This document shows, piece by piece, positions 17,384 through 23,951 of a stretch of DNA of 37,419 nt. Every line of letters starts with the position of its first letter. Within the stretch, counting starts at the first letter, position 1. The stretch spans positions 1 through 37,419 of the IMG/VR virus record IMGVR_UViG_3300045959_000123; one strand, 5' to 3'. The translations under genes were made by a program, and so were the position numbers. The notes under the pieces are model-generated. The model did no database searches. It had not been told where the DNA came from and worked only from the letters and a program-made list of their open reading frames with translations. The DNA is from a virus.

Positions 17384-18072
17384 ACCGATTTTCCGGTAAC
17401 GTTCTCAATCTCTTCCCGAAACAATTTTTCATCCGAGTTTTCATCGGAGAGATGAATCAAATAGATTTTTTCAGTTTTTGACAAATCCATGCAGTTAAAA
17501 AATTTAACTACGTTCGACAACTCAAAATGGCTTTCCCGAATCCGGCGCTTTGTTCCATTATCAAGCGCCGTGTTTTTTTGTAGCAGGGCTTCGGAGTAGT
17601 TGCACTCTACAATCCAGTGGGTCACGCCTGCAAATTCGTAATCAATGCGGGCCGTGTCCGTGGCGAACAGAATTTTTTTGCCGGAAGGGCTGCCGATCAG
17701 AAAGCCGAGCGGTTCGGCGGCGTCGTGCCGGACGGCAAATGGTAAAATTTTCCAGGCTTCGAATTCAAACGATTTTTCAGCCTTAGCGATCAATGCGTTA
17801 ATACTGCTCTGCCTGTCGAGATTGAGTGCATTCAATGTGCCTTGCGATGCAAAACAAACAACGCCCATTTTAAGCAAATCTTTGATAGAGCATGAATGGT
17901 CCTTATGCTCGTGGGTAAGCAACGCGAAATCAAGCCGCGACAGGCTGAAATTCGAACGTTTCCGCAATTCCTTGATGCTGATACCGGGATCTATTAAAAT
18001 GCTCTTGTCGCCGTCCTCAATGATATAGGCATTGCCTTTTGAGCCGGTGGCAAGGATTTTAATTTGGAACAT
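17374..18072 (-). CDS. MBL-fold metallo-hydrolase
   Basis: A 232-residue protein with a complete metallo-beta-lactamase metal site: T-H-E-H-K-D-H at residues 53-59, a later His at 116, Asp at 139 (ATDTA), and His residues at 182 and 207. The fold resembles YycJ/WalJ- and PhnP-like hydrolases, acting on nucleic acids or cyclic nucleotides. Phage MBL proteins include Apyc1, which degrades cyclic nucleotide signals of Pycsar defence. The ATG at 18072 is chosen because the MBL core starts there; a longer frame to 18237 adds a basic, poorly conserved-looking stretch over another plausible gene. It is the last gene of the leftward operon with the AcrVA2 homologue. Specificity is not visible. Confidence 0.85.
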   Translation of the reverse strand: MFQIKILATGSKGNAYIIEDGDKSILIDPGISIKELRKRSNFSLSRLDFALLTHEHKDHSCSIKDLLKMGVVCFASQGTLNALNLDRQSSINALIAKAEKSFEFEAWKILPFAVRHDAAEPLGFLIGSPSGKKILFATDTARIDYEFAGVTHWIVECNYSEALLQKNTALDNGTKRRIRESHFELSNVVKFFNCMDLSKTEKIYLIHLSDENSDEKLFREEIENVTGKSVYV

Positions 18073-18244
18073 CGTCGCACCATATCGCCTTTTTATCTCC
18101 GGCAAATTGATTTTGTACGAATTTATTTTGCGGCAAAAAAAACGGCCATCGATCAGCCGGGAACCTACCAGCTTGTTTATCGCGAATGATCTCCATTGAT
18201 ACCGCAACAATCGGCCTGCCATCGGCCCACGCCTCACACATCAT
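18059..18244 (-). CDS. Small protein, unknown function
   Basis: A 61-residue frame starting with two ATG codons (18244 and 18241). It begins MMCEAWADGRPIVAVSMEII and ends overlapping the MBL start by 14 bases. The start overlaps the stop of the 17-codon micro-ORF upstream (TGATG), consistent with coupling. It is preferred over the overlapping N-terminal extension of the MBL frame, which has an unlikely basic composition. No motif or membrane segment was recognised. Confidence 0.5.
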   Translation of the reverse strand: MMCEAWADGRPIVAVSMEIIRDKQAGRFPADRWPFFLPQNKFVQNQFAGDKKAIWCDDVPN

Positions 18245-18294
18245 CGTTTCAGGATTACCCACAGCATTAGGTCCATTTCTATTTCTTCTTGCAT
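18241..18294 (-). CDS. Micro-ORF (17 aa) coupled to the next gene
   Basis: A 17-codon frame, MQEEIEMDLMLWVILKR, with a strong ribosome-binding site: AAAGGAACCAAC runs directly into its ATG at 18294. Its TGA overlaps the ATG of the downstream gene. Almost the same leader (AAAGGAACCAA) precedes the AcrVA2-like gene. It could be a short peptide or a device to load ribosomes onto the 61-residue gene. Confidence 0.4.
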   Translation of the reverse strand: MQEEIEMDLMLWVILKR

Positions 18295-18310
18295 GTTGGT
18301 TCCTTTCACA

Positions 18311-19315
18311 TCATTCTCCACAAACATAAATGGGAGACAGCCATCTATATTCGAAAACCCTATCTCCATTCCTGGGCCCAAGCCAGTACCCATGCCAGTG
18401 AGCGCGGCGTAAATGGGGCGCCTTTTTCTTTCCTTCCGCTATTGCTTTTTCGTAACTGTTTCGTAAAACATCCCCTGTTTTAACACCAACATTCCAGTAT
18501 TTTACGCCTTTCGGCTCGAAGAGACGATTGCCTTTTTTAGTTTTTTTATACTCGGCCCTTTTGGGACTGATCCCAGGTATCCGATCATTATCAATATCAG
18601 GCTCTTTTTGGCAGAGATATAGAAGTAAACTGATATAAGGCTGTATGAAATTTGTATAAAAATCTTGCCGCGAATAATGTAAAAGCCATTCTTTATCTTT
18701 TTTTTTAAAGTCTGTTTCTTTCAATGCACTGTCGACAATATATTCTAAGCTCTGTTTAATTGTTATGTTTTTATCCAATTTGAGAACCAATGGCATACAA
18801 ATAAAATCATTATCATTTACTATTAGCAGCCTTAAATAAAATTCATTTTCTATCGTTGAATAATCGAGATGTGCAAAAAATCCATGAATAATACGTTTGT
18901 CTCCCCAATCGAACCCTTTGGTATCAAAAAATATGCAATATTCCGGCAACCTCAACAACACATCCATCGGGATATTGCCGTTTATTTTCGTCGATATAAT
19001 ACTCTTAAATATATCATTATCAAGACGATAAACGCCCTTGGAGAACATCCAGTTTACAGCCGCAGTTAATTTACTGGATTCTAAAGAAAGTAAAAATCTA
19101 ACGTCGCTTTTTTTAATATTGGAATATTTTTCTTTATTGGCGAAAATGACGAACTGTTCAAATAATTCTATCGGAAAAAGTACCTGTTTAGGGAAGAGTT
19201 TGCGGCAGTCTTTCATTACTTTTTCAGATAGTTTGAGCCAATTTTTTATCGGGTATTCTGATTTTATTTTTAGCAAAAACCTTTCTGGAAGTGTTAATTC
19301 CATTTTGGTTCCCAT
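18311..19315 (-). CDS. AcrVA2-family anti-CRISPR homologue (candidate Cas12a inhibitor)
   Basis: A 334-residue protein, near the 322 residues of Moraxella bovoculi AcrVA2. Three blocks align with AcrVA2 as I recall it: GVYRLDNDI (94-102) with GIYQLDEEI; LRLPEYCIFFD (121-131) with LNLPDWCVYVD; and the C-terminal RRAHWHGYW (303-311) with RRGHWHGYW, the clearest signature. HGFFAHLDY (144-152) also fits. AcrVA2 lowers Cas12a levels by acting on Cas12a mRNA during translation. The ribosome-binding site AAAGGA precedes the ATG at 19315. The gene is notably A/T-rich compared with the late genes, which suggests separate acquisition. It lies between the initiator and the MBL gene. Family membership is confident; Cas12a inhibition is inferred. 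Confidence 0.85.
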   Translation of the reverse strand: MGTKMELTLPERFLLKIKSEYPIKNWLKLSEKVMKDCRKLFPKQVLFPIELFEQFVIFANKEKYSNIKKSDVRFLLSLESSKLTAAVNWMFSKGVYRLDNDIFKSIISTKINGNIPMDVLLRLPEYCIFFDTKGFDWGDKRIIHGFFAHLDYSTIENEFYLRLLIVNDNDFICMPLVLKLDKNITIKQSLEYIVDSALKETDFKKKDKEWLLHYSRQDFYTNFIQPYISLLLYLCQKEPDIDNDRIPGISPKRAEYKKTKKGNRLFEPKGVKYWNVGVKTGDVLRNSYEKAIAEGKKKAPHLRRAHWHGYWLGPRNGDRVFEYRWLSPIYVCGE

Positions 19316-19343
19316 TTGGTTCCTTTCCGGTGTCGGTGCGGTA

Positions 19344-20069
19344 CTAATTTAGATAAGCCGCGTAATAAGCCGTCATCCCCTTAGCAACCCAGGCGGCAGG
19401 ATCATCTTTATCAGCGCATTTTTCAAAAAGCCAATTGAAATATGGCCTATCCCCCTGTTTGTCCCAAAGGCATTTATTTATAAACGGCCTTGAAAGCTGG
19501 CCCTTAAGGATATCCGGCATCGTCAGCATTATTTCGTCAAGATAGGGGTGAAAATTATTAAAAGAGTCAGGCGCAGCCCCTGATTTTTCTTTTATAATTT
19601 TCTTTTCTTTTCTTTTAATAGGTAGAGGCTCGGTTGGTAACTGGGAGTTACCAACTGGTAACTGGGAGTTACCAATTTCAGATTTTGGTAACTGGGAGTT
19701 ACCAAAAATTTTCTGTTCGATAACCGAAATTTTACGTTTTTTGCCACGCCCGGTAATTTGGAGATACCCTTTATTTTTAAGCCGCATGATTATATTTTTA
19801 GCATAGTCTTTAGATTCTCCTATACGTTTTCCTATCTGCTCATTATTCGGCCATATGTTACCATTTTCGCCCAAATGAATTAGGATCGAAACCAAAAGGT
19901 TTTTTTCAGCATGGGGTAAAATTTTTCTGTCGATTGCTTGAATTGATTTTATTGTTTTGAATATGTCCACCGGAAAAAAATCCTTTCCAGGGTCATAACG
20001 AGGATTGACAATTTCAGCGGGGATGATATGTTTAGCAGCAGCACTAGAGGTCATTATGACCCTTTCCAT
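19344..20069 (-). CDS. Lambda-O-like replication initiator with winged helix
   Basis: A protein of 241 residues from the ATG at 20069, which has GAGGG 7 bases upstream. An in-frame ATG at 20150 would add 27 residues but has a badly spaced ribosome-binding site. A winged-helix domain runs about residues 48-118 in this numbering (KILPHAEKNLLVSILIHLGENG, then SKDYAKNIIMRLKNKGYL). The linker has three GNSQLP repeats encoded by three palindromic iterons, then a Lys-rich stretch encoded by an A-rich tract. The C-terminal domain (RPFINKCLWDKQGDRPYFNW) may contact a helicase or loader. This is the lambda O plan: DNA-binding domain, origin inside the gene, partner-binding C-terminus. The specific call is inferred from architecture, not from sequence identity. 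Confidence 0.72.
   Translation of the reverse strand: MERVIMTSSAAAKHIIPAEIVNPRYDPGKDFFPVDIFKTIKSIQAIDRKILPHAEKNLLVSILIHLGENGNIWPNNEQIGKRIGESKDYAKNIIMRLKNKGYLQITGRGKKRKISVIEQKIFGNSQLPKSEIGNSQLPVGNSQLPTEPLPIKRKEKKIIKEKSGAAPDSFNNFHPYLDEIMLTMPDILKGQLSRPFINKCLWDKQGDRPYFNWLFEKCADKDDPAAWVAKGMTAYYAAYLN
19581..19704. other. Candidate origin of replication (iterons plus A/T-rich tract)
   Basis: The three iterons abut a 40-base A/T tract (19581-19620) that is almost pure pyrimidine on the plus strand, ending in TTTTCTTTTCTTTTCTTTTA. Iterons followed by an asymmetric A/T-rich unwinding element inside the initiator gene is the layout of the lambda origin. Origin function is inferred. Confidence 0.6.
19635..19704 (-). 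repeat. Three 19-bp palindromic iterons inside the initiator gene
   Basis: The sequence TGGTAACTGGGAGTTACCA occurs exactly at 19635-19653, 19656-19674 and 19686-19704. Each copy is a perfect inverted repeat (TGGTAACT / AGTTACCA around GGG). Start-to-start spacings are 21 and 30 bases, about two and three helical turns. They encode the GNSQLP repeats of the overlapping protein. Confidence 0.95.
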
Positions 20070-20214
20070 TTTAAAACCCTCGGCGAGTCCGTCTAAAGAA
20101 ACGCCGGGGGTTTTGCACTTTAGTTGAGTAAGAACGATACCCGCCACCATACCACCTGACCAAAAAAAAATCCAAAAAAATCCTATTAATGATACAACCT
20201 GCCGAAAAAATGAA

Positions 20215-20220
20215 TATAAT
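20215..20220 (+). promoter_or_regulatory. Possible -10 box (TATAAT) before a leaderless start
   Basis: A consensus TATAAT ends 6 bases before the ATG at 20227, so a transcript would begin at or next to the start codon. No good -35 box lies 16-18 bases upstream, and no ribosome-binding site precedes the ATG. The intergenic stretch 20070-20226 between the divergent genes is A/T-rich and holds no other clear signal. Confidence 0.3.
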
Positions 20221-20226
20221 ATCGAT

Positions 20227-20511
20227 ATGCAAATTTACGGCGGCAACCATATTCGCGTAATTTTACCGGGCCTGGTATATCTCGAAGATGGACCCGGCCC
20301 CGAAACTATTGCCATGGATCCCGACAAAATTATCCAGGACATAAAAAAACTAATGCCCCTAAAAAATCTGCGGATAATATACCGTGACGAGTACGGGGAT
20401 TTTGATGAACTGATAATAGAAAACGATTATTTTTCGCTGTTCCGGCGAATCTCTCCCGCCGATCCCGATCTGATCCGAGTTAAATTTCTTCTCAACCGAT
20501 ATCATGTGTGA
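20227..20511 (+). CDS. Small protein of unknown function (first gene of sigma operon)
   Basis: A 94-residue protein beginning MQIYGGNHIRVILPG, with mixed beta and helix and charged throughout, without membrane segments or a recognised motif. It is the first gene rightward of the divergence point with the initiator. No Shine-Dalgarno is visible; a TATAAT box just upstream suggests leaderless translation. It precedes the sigma-factor gene by about 60 bases. It could be a regulator or DNA-modifying accessory, but nothing in the sequence decides this. Confidence 0.6.
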   Translation: MQIYGGNHIRVILPGLVYLEDGPGPETIAMDPDKIIQDIKKLMPLKNLRIIYRDEYGDFDELIIENDYFSLFRRISPADPDLIRVKFLLNRYHV

Positions 20512-20570
20512 AATCCCCTACTCGTAAATACGCTATTGACCACATAACTAACTGATGTCACAATAATTTG

Positions 20571-21077
20571 ATGGAATCGCTACCGATCATTTACAAACTG
20601 GCCGCCCGTTACAATATACGCTATCCGCAATACGATTACTGGCATTTTGTAAGCGCCGGATGGATCGGCTACAGCAACGCTGTGAGGCTGTATGACGGCG
20701 ATAAAAGCAGCCTTTCGAACTGGGTCCACTTAAAAGTCGGGCTTGCCATGCGGGATGCCGCCCGCAACGAAATTGAAAATTACCGTGACGGCAATCACAG
20801 AATTTTTGTAAAAAAATACCAGTTGAACGAAAATTTTACTGATCTAAAAATCAGAGTTGACGATATCTATCAAAAAAATTGTATCGCCGTATCGATCGAT
20901 AAGCTGACCCCGCGAGAGCGCGAAATCATCCTCCACTATTACTACCTGGGCCGCACACACAAACAGATCGGCGCCCGATACGGCGTTAACGAGCACCGCA
21001 TCAGCCAGTTAAAAAAAGAGGCTTTAAGACGGCTCAAGGGGCATTTAATCCGAAAAAAAATTACAGGTGGACAATGA
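20571..21077 (+). CDS. Sigma-70-family RNA polymerase sigma factor
   Basis: A 168-residue two-domain sigma factor. The N-terminal part (residues about 1-70) matches region 2: helices with YDYWHFVSAGWIGYSNAV and SSLSNWVHLKVGLAMRDAAR. The C-terminal part (about 110-160) matches region 4: LTPREREIILHYYYLGRTHK followed by a helix-turn-helix, QIGARYGVNEHRISQLKKEA. It would bind host core RNA polymerase and direct it to phage promoters. The ATG at 20571 is preferred over the TTG at 20568; neither has a strong ribosome-binding site. It overlaps the next gene by 4 bases (ATGA). The promoter sequence it reads could not be identified here. Confidence 0.85.
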   Translation: MESLPIIYKLAARYNIRYPQYDYWHFVSAGWIGYSNAVRLYDGDKSSLSNWVHLKVGLAMRDAARNEIENYRDGNHRIFVKKYQLNENFTDLKIRVDDIYQKNCIAVSIDKLTPREREIILHYYYLGRTHKQIGARYGVNEHRISQLKKEALRRLKGHLIRKKITGGQ

Positions 21078-21784
21078 TTAAATATCTAAAACTATTAATA
21101 TTTGTAGTCACCGTATTGCTGCCGCAGATAACCAGGGCGGACGAAATCACGTTCGCCTGGGATTACGGCGACACCTCCGCCATTGACGGTTTTAAACTGT
21201 ATTCCGGCCCCAGGGGCATCGATGAGACCGGCGAATGGGTCAATAAATATAGGCCGGAACCACTGGCCGAAGTGGCCGCGGATCAATTAACCGCTACGGT
21301 TACCGAACCCGGTATTGCCGGTGAGAGTCGCAATATCTGTTTTGTTGTCAGATCCTATCGCGGGGATAGAGAAAGTACGGATAGCAATTATGTCTGCCAA
21401 ATCATAGACAATACGCCGCTATCGGCCCCGGCAGGGTTAACCGGCATGTATGATGTAAGCGGAAGCATCGTCACACTAAACTGGACCCAGGCCGACGCGG
21501 AGCGGGCAAAATTCTGGCTGATCTACTACAAATTGCCCGATGGCGATTTTACCGAATTGGGCCGGGTAGACAATACCGGTCAAACGGATGTCACCGTGTC
21601 TTCCGTATTTCGCGCTCTGCTCGACGGCCAACAGGCCGATGTCACTTTTGCGGTTGTAGCGTACAAAAATTTTGATGTATACTCGCCCAACAGTGACGAG
21701 ATTATAGTACATATCGATCGATCCCAAATGACGCCCCCCGCCCCAACGGGATTTCGGATATCCGCCAGGATAGTTGTGGAGTGA
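21074..21784 (+). CDS. Secreted fibronectin-III-like protein
   Basis: A 236-residue protein with a classic Sec signal peptide (a Lys-containing start, hydrophobic LLIFVVTVLLPQ, cleavage near residue 23). Two beta-sandwich modules follow. The first runs residues 25-110 (EITFAWDYGDTSAIDGFKLY), and the second about 115-220 (SAPAGLTGMYDVSGSIVTLN). Both have the Trp and Tyr pattern of fibronectin type III domains. It would act in the periplasm or at the cell surface. It overlaps the sigma gene by 4 bases, so both are likely coexpressed. No enzymatic motif was seen. Superinfection exclusion or surface modification is speculation. Confidence 0.75.
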   Translation: MIKYLKLLIFVVTVLLPQITRADEITFAWDYGDTSAIDGFKLYSGPRGIDETGEWVNKYRPEPLAEVAADQLTATVTEPGIAGESRNICFVVRSYRGDRESTDSNYVCQIIDNTPLSAPAGLTGMYDVSGSIVTLNWTQADAERAKFWLIYYKLPDGDFTELGRVDNTGQTDVTVSSVFRALLDGQQADVTFAVVAYKNFDVYSPNSDEIIVHIDRSQMTPPAPTGFRISARIVVE

Positions 21785-21869
21785 TTTGTATTTTCGACCC
21801 AATAGGGGTAACCCCAATAGTATGGTATGAGGTTAAAAAAAAGTACTAAATACTAGCATGTAATAAGAT

Positions 21870-22091
21870 ATGAATAATTTTAAAATTTTGGATTCTATTT
21901 GGTTTACCGCTATTGGTGACCATATTGGGATTATTATCGGCGAAACAGAGGACGGAAATAGAAAAGCATATATCAACGCTATACGCGGCGATAATTTTGA
22001 TGAGGACATTAAAAAGATAGCTAAATGGGGCGCACCGTTTCCATTAGATGCCGCATATGAACTTTTTAAACACTTAAAACCGAATGAATAA
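21870..22091 (+). CDS. Small acidic protein, unknown function
   Basis: A 73-residue protein with a compact alpha/beta look: WFTAIGDHIGIIIGETEDGN then KAYINAIRGDNFDEDIKKIA and an amphipathic C-terminal helix. No membrane segment. The ATG lacks a clear ribosome-binding site and the 85-base gap before it is A/T-rich, with only a small GGGG/CCCC hairpin. Its coding character looks real. I associate this pattern loosely with short conserved phage proteins but cannot name a family. Confidence 0.55.
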   Translation: MNNFKILDSIWFTAIGDHIGIIIGETEDGNRKAYINAIRGDNFDEDIKKIAKWGAPFPLDAAYELFKHLKPNE

Positions 22092-22174
22092 ATATCAATA
22101 TTTTTTGACATAATAAATTATTTTATGACATCATAAAAACAGCAAGATGAAAAAACAGAGATTGAATGGGTCCG

Positions 22175-22197
22175 CCGCCGGGGATCGGCCCCGGCGG
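22175..22197 (+). other. Strong GC stem-loop
   Basis: A perfect 9-bp inverted repeat, CCGCCGGGG / CCCCGGCGG with a 5-base loop. It stands out in an A/T-rich gap between genes. No T-tract follows, so it is not a typical intrinsic terminator. It could be a processing or pausing signal, or a structured 5' leader of the gene at 22241. Confidence 0.6.
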
Positions 22198-22240
22198 TAA
22201 CAAAACTCATGGCCCGCACCATGGCCGAAAGCAGGCAATT

Positions 22241-22465
22241 ATGGATAAATCGGATATAATCTCTATAGCTAAAGATCAGGGCCTTAATCTCGCGGAAGAT
22301 ACCGCCATGGCAGCCGCGAAAACTGCGCTGAGTCTGCTGCGGATCATCCTGCCTAAAGTAAGCCGGGGATTCGGGCTGGCGTTTAATCTGTTTTTGGATA
22401 GCTACGAATTTCGGATTTTTGAATTGCTCGACCAAATAGACGGAAAAAAAGATGCTGAGCAGTGA
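22241..22465 (+). CDS. Small amphipathic helical protein, unknown function
   Basis: A 74-residue protein, helical throughout, with a central amphipathic block (AAAKTALSLLRIILPKVSRG). It is not hydrophobic enough for a sure membrane helix. The ATG at 22241 has AGG about 7 bases upstream; an in-frame ATG at 22166 would read through a GC-rich hairpin and is rejected. It overlaps the following gene by 14 bases. A membrane-associated role such as a holin-like peptide is possible but weak. Confidence 0.55.
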   Translation: MDKSDIISIAKDQGLNLAEDTAMAAAKTALSLLRIILPKVSRGFGLAFNLFLDSYEFRIFELLDQIDGKKDAEQ

Positions 22466-22670
22466 TCGAAAATTGGCCGGAGATCATGTCAGGTGGTATA
22501 TGTCGATCCTGCGCGAGCAAATGGAATCGTGGCTGACGATGACCGAAAAATTGATGCTGGAAAATTTCATCCACGGCATAAAACACGGGCGGGAATTAGA
22601 GATAAAAGAGCGGGGCCTTGAAGCGGGGCCCAACGGGGCCGGAGTTGATTCAAAAGCCGGGGCCGAGTAA
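22452..22670 (+). CDS. Small protein with GGGGCC-encoded tail, unknown function
   Basis: A 72-residue protein. The first 50 residues are helical with an EQMESWLTMTEKLMLENFIHG stretch. The last 20 (GLEAGPNGAGVDSKAGAE) are low in complexity and are encoded by the GGGGCC-rich stretch, which makes the C-terminus look like a recent extension. It is the last gene of the rightward sigma operon and overlaps the upstream gene. No function is assigned. Confidence 0.5.
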   Translation: MLSSDRKLAGDHVRWYMSILREQMESWLTMTEKLMLENFIHGIKHGRELEIKERGLEAGPNGAGVDSKAGAE

Positions 22671-22739
22671 ATTTTTCAAATAAAAAAAACCTAATAATAT
22701 CAATGGGGCCGACCGGGGCCGAATCAGGGCGGCCCCGGT
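22612..22739 (+). repeat. Cluster of GGGGCC repeats ending in a perfect hairpin
   Basis: GGGGCC occurs at 22612, 22625, 22635, 22659, 22705 and 22715, with an inverted copy at 22731. The last pair forms a perfect 10-bp stem, ACCGGGGCCG / CGGCCCCGGT (22712-22739). The intervening DNA from 22671 to 22704 is strongly A/T-rich. The cluster sits at the boundary between the sigma operon and the recT gene. Confidence 0.8.
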
Positions 22740-22745
22740 CTTGGC

Positions 22746-22842
22746 TTGACAGCTTCAAAAAAAATAAGTTAGTTTCTGAGAGAGGCCATAAACGCCTGCG
22801 GGAAAAACAAAGCCAGTTCGTCCCTTGCGGGCGTTTTTATTT
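22746..22842 (+). ncRNA. Candidate small RNA: TTGACA promoter, hairpin, terminator
   Basis: TTGACA at 22746-22751 is followed by a weak -10 (TTAGTT or TAGTTT) at 17-18 bases, then about 60 bases that end in an intrinsic terminator at 22792-22842. No ORF with a ribosome-binding site lies within it. The boundaries given include the promoter. It could also be only the terminator of the sigma operon. The weak -10 keeps confidence low. Confidence 0.35.
22792..22842 (+). terminator. Intrinsic terminator between sigma operon and recT
   Basis: The stem ACGCCTGCGGG (22792-22802) pairs with CCCTTGCGGGCGT (22822-22834), with a few G-U pairs, and runs into TTTTTATTT. The T-tract overlaps the recT stop codon on the other strand. 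It separates the convergent operons. Confidence 0.7.
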
Positions 22843-23838
22843 CCAGGGAACTTCAGAATCAGGTATATCATTTGGCTCCAGTGTTTTTATGTATTCTTCA
22901 GCTTCTATCCGCGTTAATTCTCGGATTTTTTCGATCCGTCTCCCAACGAACTCCGATAGGTCATCAAAAAGAGTATATTTTTTGCCGGCGGCTTTGGCCA
23001 TGGCAACGATTTTTCCGGCCTGTTCGTGGTTCGCCCGGTCGGTCTCCGGTTCCTGATCCGGTTGGGCGAAGTCCAGCATTTTCGGCGCGTGGTCAACCGG
23101 CTCTAAATCCTCCGTAACCACAAATTCTTCGTCATGTTCCGCTGCGGCCGCGATTGATTCGTTCCCGCTAGACTTTATTATTGAGCGGCAAAGCCGGTGG
23201 ACTACCGTTTTAGTAGTCATTTTTTCGGGATATTTTGCGTGATTCGAGCCTGGGTGTAGAGATCCGTCCTGCCGCACGACCGGCTCGCCTTTGTATTTCA
23301 ATTGCGCGTTTCTCCAAGTCTTTTTGATATCTTCCATCGTCATGATATCCGCATCGATAACCTGGCCGGATTGATCGACCGCAACGGCATAGGCCGCGAT
23401 GATTTCAGAGTTTAGACTTTGGATTGTGGGCTGATGTTTGGTGATCTTATAGCAGCCGTTTACGACCTCAAAATCGAAATTATCCCCTTCACGAACGACT
23501 TTTGAGTTTATTGCCGCAATGCGTTTGTCCTCTCTTTTTGCGACCATAATACTACCGGAATAATCCCTAAGTAGCTGAAGTTGATCGCCGTAGGGCACGA
23601 ATGAGCATTGTCCTTTTAGCGGGTTCAACCCTTGGCAGACCATAGATAAAACGGCTTTGTACTTCGATTCTGGAGTACACAGTTGAAAATTATTATTTTC
23701 TGAAAAAATAATAGCCACCGCTTGCATGGCCGTATCGATTGTGTATGCATCATGATAATCAGAGATATTAATCTCTGCCTTAAGCCGCGAGGCGATACGC
23801 GCCACATCATTTTGTTGATATTGCGATGCATTTCGCAT
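22837..23838 (-). CDS. recT: RecT/Redbeta-family single-strand annealing protein
   Basis: A 333-residue protein with the RecT core: SKYKAVLSMVCQGLNPLKGQ (58-77), then SFVPYGDQLQLLRDYSG (79-95). This block is diagnostic of the family. RecT-type annealases coat single-stranded DNA and pair complementary strands in phage recombination and replication. The C-terminal 100 residues are acidic and low in conservation. The ATG at 23838 has GGAGGATC 7 bases upstream. It is the last gene of the leftward early operon, and its stop lies in the terminator T-tract. The usual RecE or lambda-Exo-type partner is absent. The SbcC-like ATPase in the divergent operon is the only candidate partner. Confidence 0.92.
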   Translation of the reverse strand: MRNASQYQQNDVARIASRLKAEINISDYHDAYTIDTAMQAVAIIFSENNNFQLCTPESKYKAVLSMVCQGLNPLKGQCSFVPYGDQLQLLRDYSGSIMVAKREDKRIAAINSKVVREGDNFDFEVVNGCYKITKHQPTIQSLNSEIIAAYAVAVDQSGQVIDADIMTMEDIKKTWRNAQLKYKGEPVVRQDGSLHPGSNHAKYPEKMTTKTVVHRLCRSIIKSSGNESIAAAAEHDEEFVVTEDLEPVDHAPKMLDFAQPDQEPETDRANHEQAGKIVAMAKAAGKKYTLFDDLSEFVGRRIEKIRELTRIEAEEYIKTLEPNDIPDSEVPWK

Positions 23839-23886
23839 TAATAGTGATCCTCCATTTTTTGTTTAAAACCGGAAAAGCTTATGCCC

Positions 23887-23937
23887 AAAAAAATACAAAT
23901 AGAACATTCGTATTTAAAAAAATACAAATAGAATATT
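23887..23937. repeat. 22-bp direct repeat upstream of recT
   Basis: AAAAAAATACAAATAGAA plus ATT-type ends occur at 23887-23908 and 23916-23937, with one base difference and a 29-base period. The core AAAAAAATACAAA recurs at 25102-25114, in the divergent control region. It lies in the 113-base gap before recT. Operator function for the nearby ribbon-helix-helix regulator is possible. Confidence 0.7.
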
Positions 23938-23951
23938 TTTAGTATTATTAT

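Noticed and set aside
18073-18237. N-terminal extension of the MBL protein to 18237
   Set aside because: The added residues are basic and unlike MBL proteins, and they overlap a better-supported small gene in another frame.
21805-21830. Terminator after the FN3 gene
   Set aside because: The GGGG/CCCC stem is only four pairs and no T-tract follows.
22166-22240. Extended start at 22166 for the 22241 gene, and a 17-codon frame from 22147
   Set aside because: Both read through a GC-rich hairpin and have poor ribosome-binding sites.
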